A stretch of DNA of 64,000 bases. It comes from Thermasporomyces sp040195635. Lineage in GTDB: Bacteria; Actinomycetota; Actinomycetes; Propionibacteriales; Actinopolymorphaceae. Shown piece after piece: positions 45,199 through 53,500 of the stretch. A program made the position numbers and the translations under genes. Numbering within the stretch: position 1 is the stretch's first letter; every line of letters begins with the position of its first letter. Where the stretch lies: the NCBI RefSeq assembly GCF_040195635.1, contig NZ_JBEFTX010000021.1, forward strand, positions 62,001 to 126,000. Direction: 5' to 3'. The notes below the pieces were generated by a model that did not search any database, was not told where the DNA came from, and worked only from the letters and a program-made list of their open reading frames with translations.

Positions 45199-45273
45199 AT
45201 GGGGAAGAACGGAAGACGCCGCCGCGCGCGTCGCAAGAAGGCCGCCAACCATGGCAAGCGTCCCAACGCCTGA
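45199..45273 (+). CDS. 50S ribosomal protein bL37
   Basis: A 24-residue basic protein, MGKNGRRRRARRKKAANHGK followed by RPNA. It matches mycobacterial bL37, a very small ribosomal protein of similar length ending ANHGKRPNA, first seen in actinobacterial ribosome structures. ATG 45199 has GAGAGGA seven bases upstream. As in other actinobacteria it lies next to the sigR-rsrA locus, here convergent with it. Because of its size it is easily missed by gene callers. Confidence 0.88.
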   Translation: MGKNGRRRRARRKKAANHGKRPNA

Positions 45274-45339
45274 GGACTACTTACACACCTGCGGAACACC
45301 TGAGGACCCAGGCGACGCCCGGCAGGTGAAGGGCGCAAC

Positions 45340-45371
45340 CCACCGGCGCATGCGAGCGCGTCAGCCGGTGG
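45340..45371. terminator. Hairpin between bL37 and rsrA
   Basis: CCACCGGC (45340-45347) pairs with GCCGGTGG (45364-45371) over a 16-nt loop, in the 196-nt gap between two convergent genes. A probable bidirectional terminator without a T tract. Confidence 0.5.
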
Positions 45372-45469
45372 TGCGCTCTCACGGTCGGGCGTCGGACGGG
45401 GTTCTGCCAGCGAGGTCAGCCGAAGGTTCGCGTCGAACACAGTCGTCTGCCAGCGACGGCGGCCGAGCG

Positions 45470-45745
45470 TCAGGCGTCAGACTGGGCGATCTCGATCCGG
45501 ATCTCGCGGATCCGCGTGACCACCTTCGTGCGCAGGTCATCCGGCGGCTTGTCACATCCACACGAGCGGGCGACCAGAGACTTCACCAACTCTTCGAGGT
45601 CGTACTTCTGCAGGCACGGTGAGCACTCATCGAGATGGTGCTGGATCTTCGCGCAGTCGGCATCGTCCATCTCGCGATCGATGAACAGGAATACCCGCTC
45701 GAGGATCTCCGCGCAGTCGACGTCGTGCGGCTTGCCGCAGCTCAT
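45470..45745 (-). CDS. rsrA: RsrA-type zinc anti-sigma factor
   Basis: Redox-sensing anti-sigma factor that binds SigR when reduced and releases it when its cysteines oxidise. 91 aa; the ZAS motif is HHLDECSPCL (His-x3-Cys-x2-Cys), with an earlier Cys in MSCGKPHDVDC and a C-terminal pair in ARSCGCDKPPDD. ATG 45745 overlaps the sigR stop (ATGA), so the two are coupled and produced in balance. Confidence 0.93.
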   Translation of the reverse strand: MSCGKPHDVDCAEILERVFLFIDREMDDADCAKIQHHLDECSPCLQKYDLEELVKSLVARSCGCDKPPDDLRTKVVTRIREIRIEIAQSDA

Positions 45746-46464
45746 GCCCCTTCGCCACCCTTCCCGTCGACCGTCGGGACGAGCCCGCGCTCGCGCGCGT
45801 AGTCATCGAGCAGCACCCGCAGCTGGCGCCGACCTCGATGCAACCGTGACATCACCGTACCGATCGGAGTCGCCATGATGTCGGCAATCTCCTTGTAGGA
45901 GAACCCCTCGACATCGGCGAGGTAGACCGCCATCCGGAAATCGTCCGGCACCTGCTGCAGCGCTTCCTTGATGTCGGAGTCCGGCAGGTGCTCCAGCGCT
46001 TCCGCCTCGGCGGACTTCAGCCCGGCGGAGGTGTGCGACTCCGCCCGGGCGAGCTGCCAGTCCTCGATCTCCTCGGTCCCAGCCCGCTGGGGTTCACGCT
46101 GCCGCTTTCGGTAGCTGTTGATGAAGGTGTTGGTGAGGATCCGGTAGAGCCATGCCTTGAGATTCGTACCCTCGGTGAACTGGTGGAACGAGGAGTACGC
46201 CTTCGCGAAGGTCTCCTGGACCAGATCGTCGGCATCTGCCGGGTTTCGGGTCATCCGGAGCGCGGCGTTGTACAACTGGTCGAGGAACGGCAGGGCATCC
46301 CGCTCGAAACGGGCGCTCCGCTCCTCCGGTGTCTCCGTCTTGGCCACAGCTCTCATCGCCCGCGAGGATAGCTCTACCGGGTCGCCGGCTTTATCCGGCG
46401 TCCACTCAAGCCACTCCGAGGTGACCTTTGTCGAGGCCGGGCGGGCCGGGCAGGCAGCAACCAC
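45742..46464 (-). CDS. sigR: ECF sigma factor SigR (thiol-oxidative stress)
   Basis: Extracytoplasmic-function sigma factor controlling thioredoxin, mycothiol and protein-quality genes under disulfide stress. Region 2: ADDLVQETFAKAYSSFHQF; region 4: DDFRMAVYLADVEGFSYKEIADIM with TPIGTVMSRLHRGRRQL. GTG 46464 has GAAGGAG at good spacing and gives 240 aa. An internal ATG at 46356 (MRAVAKTETPEERSARFERD) gives a 204-aa form close to the standard core. In Streptomyces coelicolor a longer, unstable form (SigR') is made from the stress-induced promoter, and the same two-form design seems possible here. A GGAAT-N18-GTT promoter lies upstream. Confidence 0.94.
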   Translation of the reverse strand: MVAACPARPASTKVTSEWLEWTPDKAGDPVELSSRAMRAVAKTETPEERSARFERDALPFLDQLYNAALRMTRNPADADDLVQETFAKAYSSFHQFTEGTNLKAWLYRILTNTFINSYRKRQREPQRAGTEEIEDWQLARAESHTSAGLKSAEAEALEHLPDSDIKEALQQVPDDFRMAVYLADVEGFSYKEIADIMATPIGTVMSRLHRGRRQLRVLLDDYARERGLVPTVDGKGGEGA

Positions 46465-46505
46465 AGGGGGTCTCCTTCGCGCCTCAGGACGGTTCGCATA
46501 CGCAC

Positions 46506-46531
46506 AACACGCGAACCTTCGGCGTGATTCC
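46506..46531 (-). promoter_or_regulatory. SigR-dependent autoregulatory promoter
   Basis: Read on the minus strand: GGAAT (46531-46527), exactly 18 bases, then GTT (46508-46506), a perfect match to the SigR consensus GGAAT-N18-GTT. Transcription would start near 46499, about 35 nt upstream of GTG 46464, whose ribosome site lies at 46472-46477. So the stress-induced transcript includes the long sigR start. Confidence 0.82.
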
Positions 46532-46681
46532 CCGACGTCATCCGGTTCGCGCGCGTGGTGTGGACAGGGCGCACGGACCGAGCGTCCGTGGGGGTGGGGG
46601 CGCGGGTCACCGACTGAGCGCCCGTGGGAGCAGGTGCGCGGCGCGTCACGGACCGCGAGTTCGTGGCATCAGGGGTGCGGG

Positions 46682-47323
46682 TCACGGGCCCACCGTCCGC
46701 GCGATCCACTCCGCCACCGACTCCGCGATGATGGTGAGGCCCTCCTCCTGGCTGATGGGTGCCGACCTCGCGATCCGGAACTCGTGGTCGGCTCCGGGGA
46801 TGATCGCGACATCGAGGTTCTCTGGTAGCTCTTCGGGACGACCGAACGCATCCCGCTCACCCTGGACGACCAGAGTGGGCACCCCCGCACCCAGGAGTTC
46901 GTCGACCCGCGACTTCTCCGGACGGCCTGGCGGATGTAGCGGAAACGCCAGAGCGACGCATCCCAGGGCACCCAGGCGGTGCGCCGTACGACAGGCCACC
47001 CGCGCCCCGGCACTGCGGCCACCCACAACCAGCGGTGTGCGGGTGCGCAGGGCGTTCAGAGCGCCCGTCCAGGCCCTGTCGAGGGCGTCAGGGTTGGGCG
47101 CCACCCGCTTGCCGGCCAGCCGCCACGGCTGCTCGACGCGGATCACGGAGATGTCGTACGCCGGGAGCGCGGCGGCGAGCACTTCGAGGTCCCACGCGTC
47201 GGGCCCTCCCCCAGCGCCGTGACCGAGGACGAGCGTCGCCGACGTACGCCGAGCGCGGTTGTAGATCAGCCGCGCCGGCCCTTCGCCGGTCTCCACCAGC
47301 CGCTTGGTCCAGATCATGTGCAT
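46682..47323 (-). CDS. Alpha/beta hydrolase, KANL3/TEX30-like
   Basis: A 213-aa hydrolase. The oxyanion/turn LVLGHGAGGGPDAWDL precedes the nucleophile elbow VVGGRSAGARVACRTA (Gly-x-Ser-x-Gly; Ser in GRSAG). The acid is probably in VVQGERDAFG and the catalytic His in IPGADHEFRI. This fits the short family related to human TEX30/KANL3 and dienelactone hydrolases; the substrate is unknown. ATG 47323 (MHMIWTKRLVETG) or ATG 47317 is the start. It is transcribed toward sigR but lies beyond its promoter, so it is not part of the sigR operon. Confidence 0.84.
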   Translation of the reverse strand: MHMIWTKRLVETGEGPARLIYNRARRTSATLVLGHGAGGGPDAWDLEVLAAALPAYDISVIRVEQPWRLAGKRVAPNPDALDRAWTGALNALRTRTPLVVGGRSAGARVACRTAHRLGALGCVALAFPLHPPGRPEKSRVDELLGAGVPTLVVQGERDAFGRPEELPENLDVAIIPGADHEFRIARSAPISQEEGLTIIAESVAEWIARTVGP

Positions 47324-47453
47324 GATCGTCCCAAATCCCGGCGGGGTTTGTCGTGCCGCCCAGCAAACCTGGGGGCGGGTTGGGCAGGGAAGCCCGGGAA
47401 TGTGCGCCCCCACGCGTCGGTATCCATCACGTCCGGCTCGTGGGGGCACGGAG

Positions 47454-48227
47454 CTAGAACAGCTCGCCGGTTCCGTCCTCGGCGTTCACGGCGTTTACGG
47501 CGTTCTCGGCCTCGATCGGCTTCACCAGGTCGGGTCCGTTGTTCCGGACGTTGTTGACCGCGGTGGAGACCGGATAGGCGTCCAGACGGCCCGGCGCGGC
47601 GGGCACGAGCACCGAGCGGAGCTGCTCGGGATCCTTGACCCGCGGGTCGAGCCAGGTGGAGTACTGCCCGGGCTCCACCAGGAGGGGCATCCGGTCATGG
47701 ATCCGGCCGAGATTGTCCTCGGCCGACGTGGTGAGCACCGTGCAGGTCCACACGAGCCGGTCGGGATCGTCCTCGTCCTTGGTCGGGTCCCGCCAGATCT
47801 CGTAGAGACCTGCCATCGCGAGTACGCCGTCGTCGCCCCGGTGGATGAAGAACGGCTGCTTCTTGCCCTTCTTCTCGCCGTACCACTCGTAGTAGCCGTC
47901 GGCCGGCAACAGGCAACGCCGGGACGCGAAGGCACGTCGGTAGGCGGGCTTCTCGTGGGCCGTCTCCATGCGTGCGTTGATGAGACGGTTGCCGATCTTG
48001 GCGTCCTTCGCCCACGAGGGGATGAGGCCCCACTTGACGAACGTCAGCCGGCGTTCGGGTGCCGCGTCGGGTTCGTCGCGGGGAACCCGGTCGAGTACCG
48101 CCGGGACCTGCTTGGTCGGTGCGACGTTGTAGTCAGGTTGGAGCTTCTCGCGGACATCCACGCGCGCGGCCTCGAACTCGCGCGCCAGGTCCTCCGGATC
48201 ACGGCTCAGCGAATATCTCCCGCACAT
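47454..48227 (-). CDS. HMCES/YedK abasic-site DNA-protein crosslink protein (SRAP)
   Basis: SOS-response-associated peptidase-fold protein of 257 aa. It protects abasic sites in single-stranded DNA by forming a thiazolidine link through the N-terminal Cys2 left after Met removal. Seen: MCGRYSLS start, NVAPTKQVPAV, the Asn in GNRLINARMETA, Glu in LPADGYYEWY, and His in RIHDRMPLLVEP, all expected active-site positions. ATG 48227 is required to place Cys at position 2. GGGGGAGG lies upstream. The C-terminal tail has an ENAVNAVNAEDG duplication. Confidence 0.94.
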   Translation of the reverse strand: MCGRYSLSRDPEDLAREFEAARVDVREKLQPDYNVAPTKQVPAVLDRVPRDEPDAAPERRLTFVKWGLIPSWAKDAKIGNRLINARMETAHEKPAYRRAFASRRCLLPADGYYEWYGEKKGKKQPFFIHRGDDGVLAMAGLYEIWRDPTKDEDDPDRLVWTCTVLTTSAEDNLGRIHDRMPLLVEPGQYSTWLDPRVKDPEQLRSVLVPAAPGRLDAYPVSTAVNNVRNNGPDLVKPIEAENAVNAVNAEDGTGELF

Positions 48228-48786
48228 ACCGACCATCCTCCCCCGCCACCTGCTCGCGTCGCCACCCGCTCGCGTCGCCCCACCAGGACGGTCCGCGGGC
48301 GACGACGGCGGTGACGCCCCGGCGTTCCATGATCATGAAGGAGAAGTCGCCCATGCGCCGCGAAACCTTCAGGATCACGATCATGATCACAGGAAGGGGC
48401 CGGAGGGCGGCAGGGGCGACGGGGAGGCGTTGCGGCCGCGTAGGGTGGGTGCTGCGCAAACGGCGACGACGGAGACAAGTAGCGCGGGACCCCCGCAGCC
48501 CAGAGAGCCGACCGGTAGCTGAGAAGGCGGCCTCGGACCCCGACGCGAAGACCCTCCCGAGCCGCGGAGAGGAACGGCGACCGCCGAGCCGACGACGTAC
48601 GCATGCGGTACGCGTACGCACCGAAGGTCTCACGCGGGAGCCCAGTAAGCTCCGCCGGCCGGCCCCCGTCATCGGGCCCGAACGAGGCCACGGCACCCGT
48701 GTCGTGGCGAAGGTGTGGTGGCACCGCGAGTCCCCCTCGCCCACACCCCAGGGGACGCACCCAGGCACCCGTGGGAGGTGACCACC
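48228..48786. other. Long intergenic region between divergent yedK-like and aspS genes
   Basis: 559 bases. A minus-strand frame continues over 48228-48400 (MGDFSFMIMERRGVTAVVAR...) but overlaps the yedK-type start and has no clear ribosome site, so I leave it uncalled. Near 48328 and 48378 GATCATGA-type words recur. The right end carries GGAGGTGA, the ribosome site of aspS. A leader regulating the synthetase is possible, but I see no T-box consensus. Confidence 0.35.
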
Positions 48787-50145
48787 ATGCAGCAGTTCGT
48801 CGTACCGTCCAGCCGGCCGAGCCCACAGGGCCAGTCGAGCCTGCGGTCAGACACGCGTACGCTCGCCGCCGAGCTCCCGTCCAGAGCCGGTGAGGACGTA
48901 CGCCTCCAAGGGTGGGTCCACCGCCGCCGGCGCCTCGCGTCCGTCACGTTCGTCGTCATCCGTGACCGCTCCGGTCTTGCCCAGGTCGTCGTACGCGACC
49001 CGCAGACCGTGGCACAGGTCGAGGAGATCGGCGAAGAGACCGTCGTCGAGGTGACCGGGAAGGCCGTGGCCAACCCGCAAGCGCCCGGAGGAGTCGAGGT
49101 CTGTGATCCGGCCCTCACGCTCCTTTCCGAACCGGCGGAGACGCCCCCCGTCGAGTTGTGGCGGCCGACCGTCAACGCCGCCCTGCCCACCCTGCTCGAC
49201 CACGCGGCCGTGACGTTGCGGCACCCGACGCTCCGGGCACCGTTCGAGATCGCCGCGGCGGCGGTGTCAGGGTTCCGCGAGGCGCTCCGCGGGCTGTCGT
49301 TCACGGAGATCCAGACGCCGAAGATCGTCGGGGCCGCGACCGAGAGCGGGGCGAACGTGTTCGCGCTCGACTACTTCGGCCGGCGGGCGTATCTCGCGCA
49401 GTCGCCGCAGTTCTACAAGCAGACGCTGGTCGGTGTGTTCGAGCGGGTCTTCGAGGTCGGTCCGGTGTTCCGGGCCGAGCCGCACGACACTGTCCGGCAC
49501 CTGGCGGAGTACGTCTCCCTGGACGCCGAACTCGGGTTCGTCACGGACCACCGGGAGGTCATGGCCGCCACGCACGCCGCGGTCGCGGGCATGGTGGGGG
49601 CGGTCGCCGAGCACGCACAGCCCGCGGTCGAGCGGTTGGGCGTCAGCCTGCCGGGAGTGCCCGAAGAGATCCCGGTCCTGCACTTCGCTGACGCCTTGAA
49701 GCTGGTCGGCGCACCCGACGACGAGCAGGATCTCGCGCCGGCCCACGAACGGGCGGTCGGCGAGTGGGCGCTGCGCGAGCACGGGAGCGACTTCGTTTTC
49801 GTCGTCGGCTACCCGACCGGCAAGCGGGCGTTCTACACCCACCCGCAGACCTATCCGACCGTCGATGCGTACTGGTCCAACTCCTTCGACCTGATCTTCC
49901 GGGGCATGGAGCTGGTCAGCGGCGGGCAGCGGCTGCACCGGTACGACGACTACGTGGCGGTGCTGCGGGAGCGCGGGCTGCCGGTCGAGTCGTACGCGTC
50001 GTACATCGAACCGTTCCGGTACGGCATCCCGCCGCACGGCGGGTTCGCGTTCGGGCTCGAGCGGTTCGTGGCTCGACTGGTCGGCGCGGACAACATCCGG
50101 CAGGTGACGCTCTTCCCGCGTGACCTGCACCGACTTGTCCCGTGA
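48787..50145 (+). CDS. aspS: Archaeal-type aspartyl-tRNA synthetase (AspRS2)
   Basis: Class II aminoacyl-tRNA synthetase of 452 aa. An OB-fold anticodon-binding domain (about 25-125, LQGWVHRRRRLASVTFVVIR) precedes the catalytic core: motif 2 region VGPVFRAEPHDTVRHLAEYVSLDAE (in pieces), and motif 3 GGFAFGLERFVARLVGADN. The GAD insertion of the normal ~590-aa bacterial AspRS is absent, so this is the short archaeal/eukaryotic-type enzyme. Such enzymes often also charge tRNA-Asn, feeding the GatCAB amidation route. ATG 48787 follows GGAGGTGA at five bases. A 14-bp tandem repeat (CGTGAGTCAGGCCC) covers the stop codon. Confidence 0.9.
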   Translation: MQQFVVPSSRPSPQGQSSLRSDTRTLAAELPSRAGEDVRLQGWVHRRRRLASVTFVVIRDRSGLAQVVVRDPQTVAQVEEIGEETVVEVTGKAVANPQAPGGVEVCDPALTLLSEPAETPPVELWRPTVNAALPTLLDHAAVTLRHPTLRAPFEIAAAAVSGFREALRGLSFTEIQTPKIVGAATESGANVFALDYFGRRAYLAQSPQFYKQTLVGVFERVFEVGPVFRAEPHDTVRHLAEYVSLDAELGFVTDHREVMAATHAAVAGMVGAVAEHAQPAVERLGVSLPGVPEEIPVLHFADALKLVGAPDDEQDLAPAHERAVGEWALREHGSDFVFVVGYPTGKRAFYTHPQTYPTVDAYWSNSFDLIFRGMELVSGGQRLHRYDDYVAVLRERGLPVESYASYIEPFRYGIPPHGGFAFGLERFVARLVGADNIRQVTLFPRDLHRLVP

Positions 50146-50200
50146 GTCAGGCCCCGTGAGTCAGGCCCCGTGAGAAGCGTTTGCCGCCGAGCTGCGGTCT

Positions 50201-50291
50201 GCAAATGACCACGCTGGGCACGCCAGTGATGGTCAACCATGCGTCGACGCCTGGTTGACCTTCCACGACCGTGCTCAGCGTGGTCATTTGC
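50201..50291. repeat. 91-nt dispersed hairpin element, copy 2
   Basis: Arms 50201-50222 (GCAAATGACCACGCTGGGCA...) and 50270-50291 pair at 21 of 22 positions. A second inner stem GGTCAACCA / TGGTTGACC makes nearly the whole element one hairpin. It has the same length and termini as copy 1 (25098-25188). Relative to copy 1, a T-A pair in the arm has become C-G, which preserves pairing. Confidence 0.88.
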
Positions 50292-50404
50292 GACGGCGCA
50301 CGCGGGGGTCGATCTGTCCCACAGTGTCACCGGGCGTCCGAACCTGGTCGGCGGGGATGTCCGGGCCGCGGCCGACCGTGCGCGTGACACGCCCGGACGC
50401 GGGT

Positions 50405-51280
50405 ATGAGCGCTCACATGACGCTCGTCAGAATGCTCGCACGGCCGATGCTCGCCGCGATCTTCGTCGTCCAGGGAGTCCGCGCGATCAAGAACCCGGAC
50501 GCACTGGTACCGAGGGCGAAGCCGTTCGCCGACCAGATCGTGCCCACCGTGAAGAGGATGGCTCCCGATCAGGTGGCGCGCCGGGTACCGGAGAACCCAC
50601 GCACATTAGTACGCCTGAACGGGATCGTCCACCTCGTCGGCGGGCTTGCCCTGGCGACCGGGCAGGGCCGCCGGGCAGGCGCGTGCCTGCTGGCCGCGTC
50701 GATGGTGCCGACCACGATGGCCGGCCATCCGTACTGGGAGGAAGACGATCCGGCGCAGCGTGCCAACCAGCAGATCCACTTCCTGAAGAACCTGGCGATG
50801 ATAGGCGGGCTGCTGCTCGCCGCCGTCGACACCGAGGGCAAGCCGGGACTGTGGTGGCGGGCACGCTACAGCGCGCGGGACGCGAAGAAGGCCTCCAAAC
50901 GCCTGAGCAAGGCGGCGCGGCGGGAGGCTCATCTGGCGGCGAAGGTCGCGGAGCATCAGGCACACCTGGCGGCGAAGACCGCGATGCCGTTCAAGTCCGG
51001 CAAGAGCGCTGTGGCGAGCGCGGGAGCGACCGCTGCCAAGGCGCTCCACACCGCCAAGTCCGCAACGGTTCCTCACGGCGGCAAGTCCGGTCGGCACGGC
51101 AAGCGCGGGATGTTCGGCAAGAACGGTGTACTCGGCAAGAACGGTGTACTCGGCAAGGACGGGTTGCTCGGCAAGCGTGGCCGGGCGGCCAAGCCGGCGA
51201 AGTTCGGGACACACGGCAGGGACGCAAAGCACGGCAAGGACGGAATGGCCAGGAGACTCGTGACGTCCGCCAAGGCGTGA
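50405..51280 (+). CDS. DoxX-family membrane protein with Lys/Gly-rich repeat tail
   Basis: 291 aa from ATG 50405 (ATG 50417 also fits; no strong ribosome site). The first ~150 residues are a DoxX-like four-helix membrane domain (LARPMLAAIFVVQGVRAIKNP, LVRLNGIVHLVGGLALATGQGRR, HFLKNLAMIGGLLLAAVDTEG). The last ~130 residues are soluble and very basic: Ala/Lys repeats (RREAHLAAKVAEHQAHLAAK), then GKNGVLGKNGVLGKDGLLGK and KHGKDG units. The tail resembles histone-like or cell-wall-binding Lys-rich repeats and would lie in the cytoplasm or outside depending on topology. Function unknown. Confidence 0.75.
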   Translation: MSAHMTLVRMLARPMLAAIFVVQGVRAIKNPDALVPRAKPFADQIVPTVKRMAPDQVARRVPENPRTLVRLNGIVHLVGGLALATGQGRRAGACLLAASMVPTTMAGHPYWEEDDPAQRANQQIHFLKNLAMIGGLLLAAVDTEGKPGLWWRARYSARDAKKASKRLSKAARREAHLAAKVAEHQAHLAAKTAMPFKSGKSAVASAGATAAKALHTAKSATVPHGGKSGRHGKRGMFGKNGVLGKNGVLGKDGLLGKRGRAAKPAKFGTHGRDAKHGKDGMARRLVTSAKA

Positions 51281-51352
51281 GCCGGAGGACCAACCCCGGC
51301 AGGAACCGAGCCGAATCGATACGTCGGCGCCGCTCGCTCTAGTCTGCGGGCC

Positions 51353-51919
51353 ATGGCTCGACGTTCGCGCAAGCAGATCACGCTGAAGGATCCCCGGGCG
51401 ATGCGTGCGCTCGCCCACCCGGCTCGCATCACGGTGATCGACGAGCTGTACGGCGGGCGGGTGGCAACCTCGACCGAACTCGCCGAGCTCACCGGCCTGA
51501 CGCCAAGCGCGATGAGCTACCACATGCGCGCCATGGAGAAGCTCGGCATCATCGAACGCGACGAGTCCGCGGCCGACGCCCGCGAACGCCCCTGGCGGGC
51601 CGCCGGTCGCGGTGTCAGCTTCGCCGCGCTGACGACCCGCGCGCAGCATGCCGCCGCCGGTGTGCTCACCGCCGCGATCGTGGAGACGCAGCAGCGGGAG
51701 CTGGAGTCGTACGTCTCGGCCGAACCCGATCTCCCGGCGGAGTGGCGCGAGAAGGGCATTCTCAACACCGGAACCGAGTACCTCACGGCTGCCGAGACCA
51801 AGCAACTGATCGATGCGCTCATGGCCGCCGCCGAGCCGTTTCGCCGCAAGGGCCGGCGGCGCCGCAAGGGAACTCGTCGCGTCCGCGCCGGCTTTCTGGT
51901 CGTACCCATCGTGGACTGA
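51353..51919 (+). CDS. ArsR-type helix-turn-helix regulator
   Basis: A 188-aa winged-helix repressor. The N-terminal ~90 residues have MRALAHPARITVIDELYGG, recognition helix TPSAMSYHMRAMEKLGIIER and the wing ERPWRAAGRGVSF. The C-terminal ~95 residues are a helical ligand or dimerisation domain ending in a basic patch (RRKGRRRRKGTRRVRAG). It precedes an MFS exporter on the same strand by 93 nt. This is the same pairing as at 59826-61728, so it probably represses that exporter in response to its substrate. Confidence 0.86.
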   Translation: MARRSRKQITLKDPRAMRALAHPARITVIDELYGGRVATSTELAELTGLTPSAMSYHMRAMEKLGIIERDESAADARERPWRAAGRGVSFAALTTRAQHAAAGVLTAAIVETQQRELESYVSAEPDLPAEWREKGILNTGTEYLTAAETKQLIDALMAAAEPFRRKGRRRRKGTRRVRAGFLVVPIVD

Positions 51920-52011
51920 GCCGGCCATCCGGATCCGCGAGCCGGTCTTGTCAGGCCAGATATGAAGCATTACCTTCACATCACCGAGCCGGGACGACGA
52001 GGAGCGTGGAC

Positions 52012-53421
52012 ATGGCTGGCGAGGCGACCGAGCAGTCCCCACCCCCACCTCCGACACCCCCACCCACGAGCCCGAGGCCTCCGGATCCGCCGGCACAGGA
52101 TCCGCCGGCACAGGATCCGCCGGCACGGGACGAGAAGCCTCCGGGCCCAACACTCTCGGGCCAGGCGGCGCTGACCTCGGCGGCGCTGGTCCCGTTGCAT
52201 CGCAACCGGGACTTCCGGCGGCTCTGGATCGGTCAGGCGTTCTCCGACCTTGGGTCGAACATGGCCGCACTGGCATACCCGCTTCTGGTCCTCGCCCTCA
52301 CCGGGTCTCCGGTCCAGGCGGGACTCGTCGGCTCGGCGACGCTCCTTGCCCAGGCGGTCTTCGGCATCCCCGCCGGAGCACTCGTCGACCGGTGGAACCG
52401 CCGGAAGCTGATGATCATGTGCGAGACGGTCCGCGCACTCGCCGCAGCAGTCCTGGTCGTCGCGATCCTCACCGGTTGGGCATCGGTGCCGCTCATCATC
52501 GTCGTGGGCGTGGTGTCCAGCGCGGCCGGCGTACTCTTCGGCCCTTCCCAGACCGCGGCGCTCCGGCACATCGTCCCGACCGTGCAGTTGCCCCGCGCCT
52601 CAGCACGGATCGAGGCGCGGACGTACGCAGCGGAGCTCGCCGGGCCGCCGCTCGGTGGAGCGCTGTTCGCGGTCACGCGATTCGCACCGTTCCTGGCCGA
52701 CGCCGTGTCTTACGTCATCTCGCTCGTCTCCGTCCTCACGATCAAGCGCCCGCTCCAGGACGAACGAACCGGCCACCACGAGCGGCTGCTGCCCGCCATC
52801 TGGACCGGACTGCGGTTCGTGGTCAGGGAGCCGTTCCTGCGGGCGACGCTCTGCTCCGCCCCGCTCGTGAACGCGGCGTTCACCGGGGTGATGTTCGTTC
52901 TCGTGGTCGTCCTGCAACAGCGGGGAACCCCTGCCGCCGGGATCGGGGCGGTCCAGTCCGCGATCCTCGTCGGCGGCCTGCTCGGCGCCCTGATCGCACC
53001 GTGGCTCCAGCCGCGGGTGAAAACACCGGTGCTGATCATCGCCTTCCTCTGGATCATCGTGGGCCTGGTCGCGGCCGCCGCCGCGATGCCGGGCACCTAT
53101 GCGGTCGCCCTCCCGCTGGCCTGCGGGCTCCTGCTGGCGCCGTCGCTCAACGCCGCGCTGTTCGGCTACCAGATCGCGATCACCCCGGACGCGATGCAGG
53201 GCCGGGTTGACAGCGTGCTCGGCGTACTGGCGCAGGCCCTCAACCCGCTCGCTCCATTAGCGGGAGGCGTCCTCGTCACGCACGCGGGCGGGCGGTGGGC
53301 GTTCGTGGTGTTCGCCGGCGTCCTCGCCGTCGCGGCGGTCATCGCCAGCGTCAGCAAGGGCATCCGCCACATGCGACCGCTCGACGAGATCCGCTCGCCA
53401 GCCGGCCAGGGCGACAGGTGA
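52012..53421 (+). CDS. MFS exporter (MFS_3 type)
   Basis: A 469-aa transporter with a disordered, Pro-rich N-terminus of about 50 residues carrying PPAQDPPAQDPPARD repeats, then about 12 membrane helices. The MFS loop motif GIPAGALVDRWNRRKLMIMCE is clear, as is FRRLWIGQAFSDLGSNMAALAYPLLV (in pieces), typical of the enterobactin-exporter-like group. ATG 52012 has GAGGAG seven bases upstream. Probably exports a small molecule under control of the preceding ArsR-type regulator. Confidence 0.87.
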   Translation: MAGEATEQSPPPPPTPPPTSPRPPDPPAQDPPAQDPPARDEKPPGPTLSGQAALTSAALVPLHRNRDFRRLWIGQAFSDLGSNMAALAYPLLVLALTGSPVQAGLVGSATLLAQAVFGIPAGALVDRWNRRKLMIMCETVRALAAAVLVVAILTGWASVPLIIVVGVVSSAAGVLFGPSQTAALRHIVPTVQLPRASARIEARTYAAELAGPPLGGALFAVTRFAPFLADAVSYVISLVSVLTIKRPLQDERTGHHERLLPAIWTGLRFVVREPFLRATLCSAPLVNAAFTGVMFVLVVVLQQRGTPAAGIGAVQSAILVGGLLGALIAPWLQPRVKTPVLIIAFLWIIVGLVAAAAAMPGTYAVALPLACGLLLAPSLNAALFGYQIAITPDAMQGRVDSVLGVLAQALNPLAPLAGGVLVTHAGGRWAFVVFAGVLAVAAVIASVSKGIRHMRPLDEIRSPAGQGDR

Positions 53422-53500
53422 CCACGGCCAGGGAGGACCGCGCGGTGGGCGCCTTGTCGCGGCGCGGGCGAGTGGGCCCTTCGGCTACGCTCGTCGAACG

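Noticed and set aside
48228..48420. Minus-strand short protein MGDFSFMIMERRG...
   Set aside because: It overlaps the start of the Cys2-dependent HMCES-type gene, has no clear ribosome site and matches no family I know.
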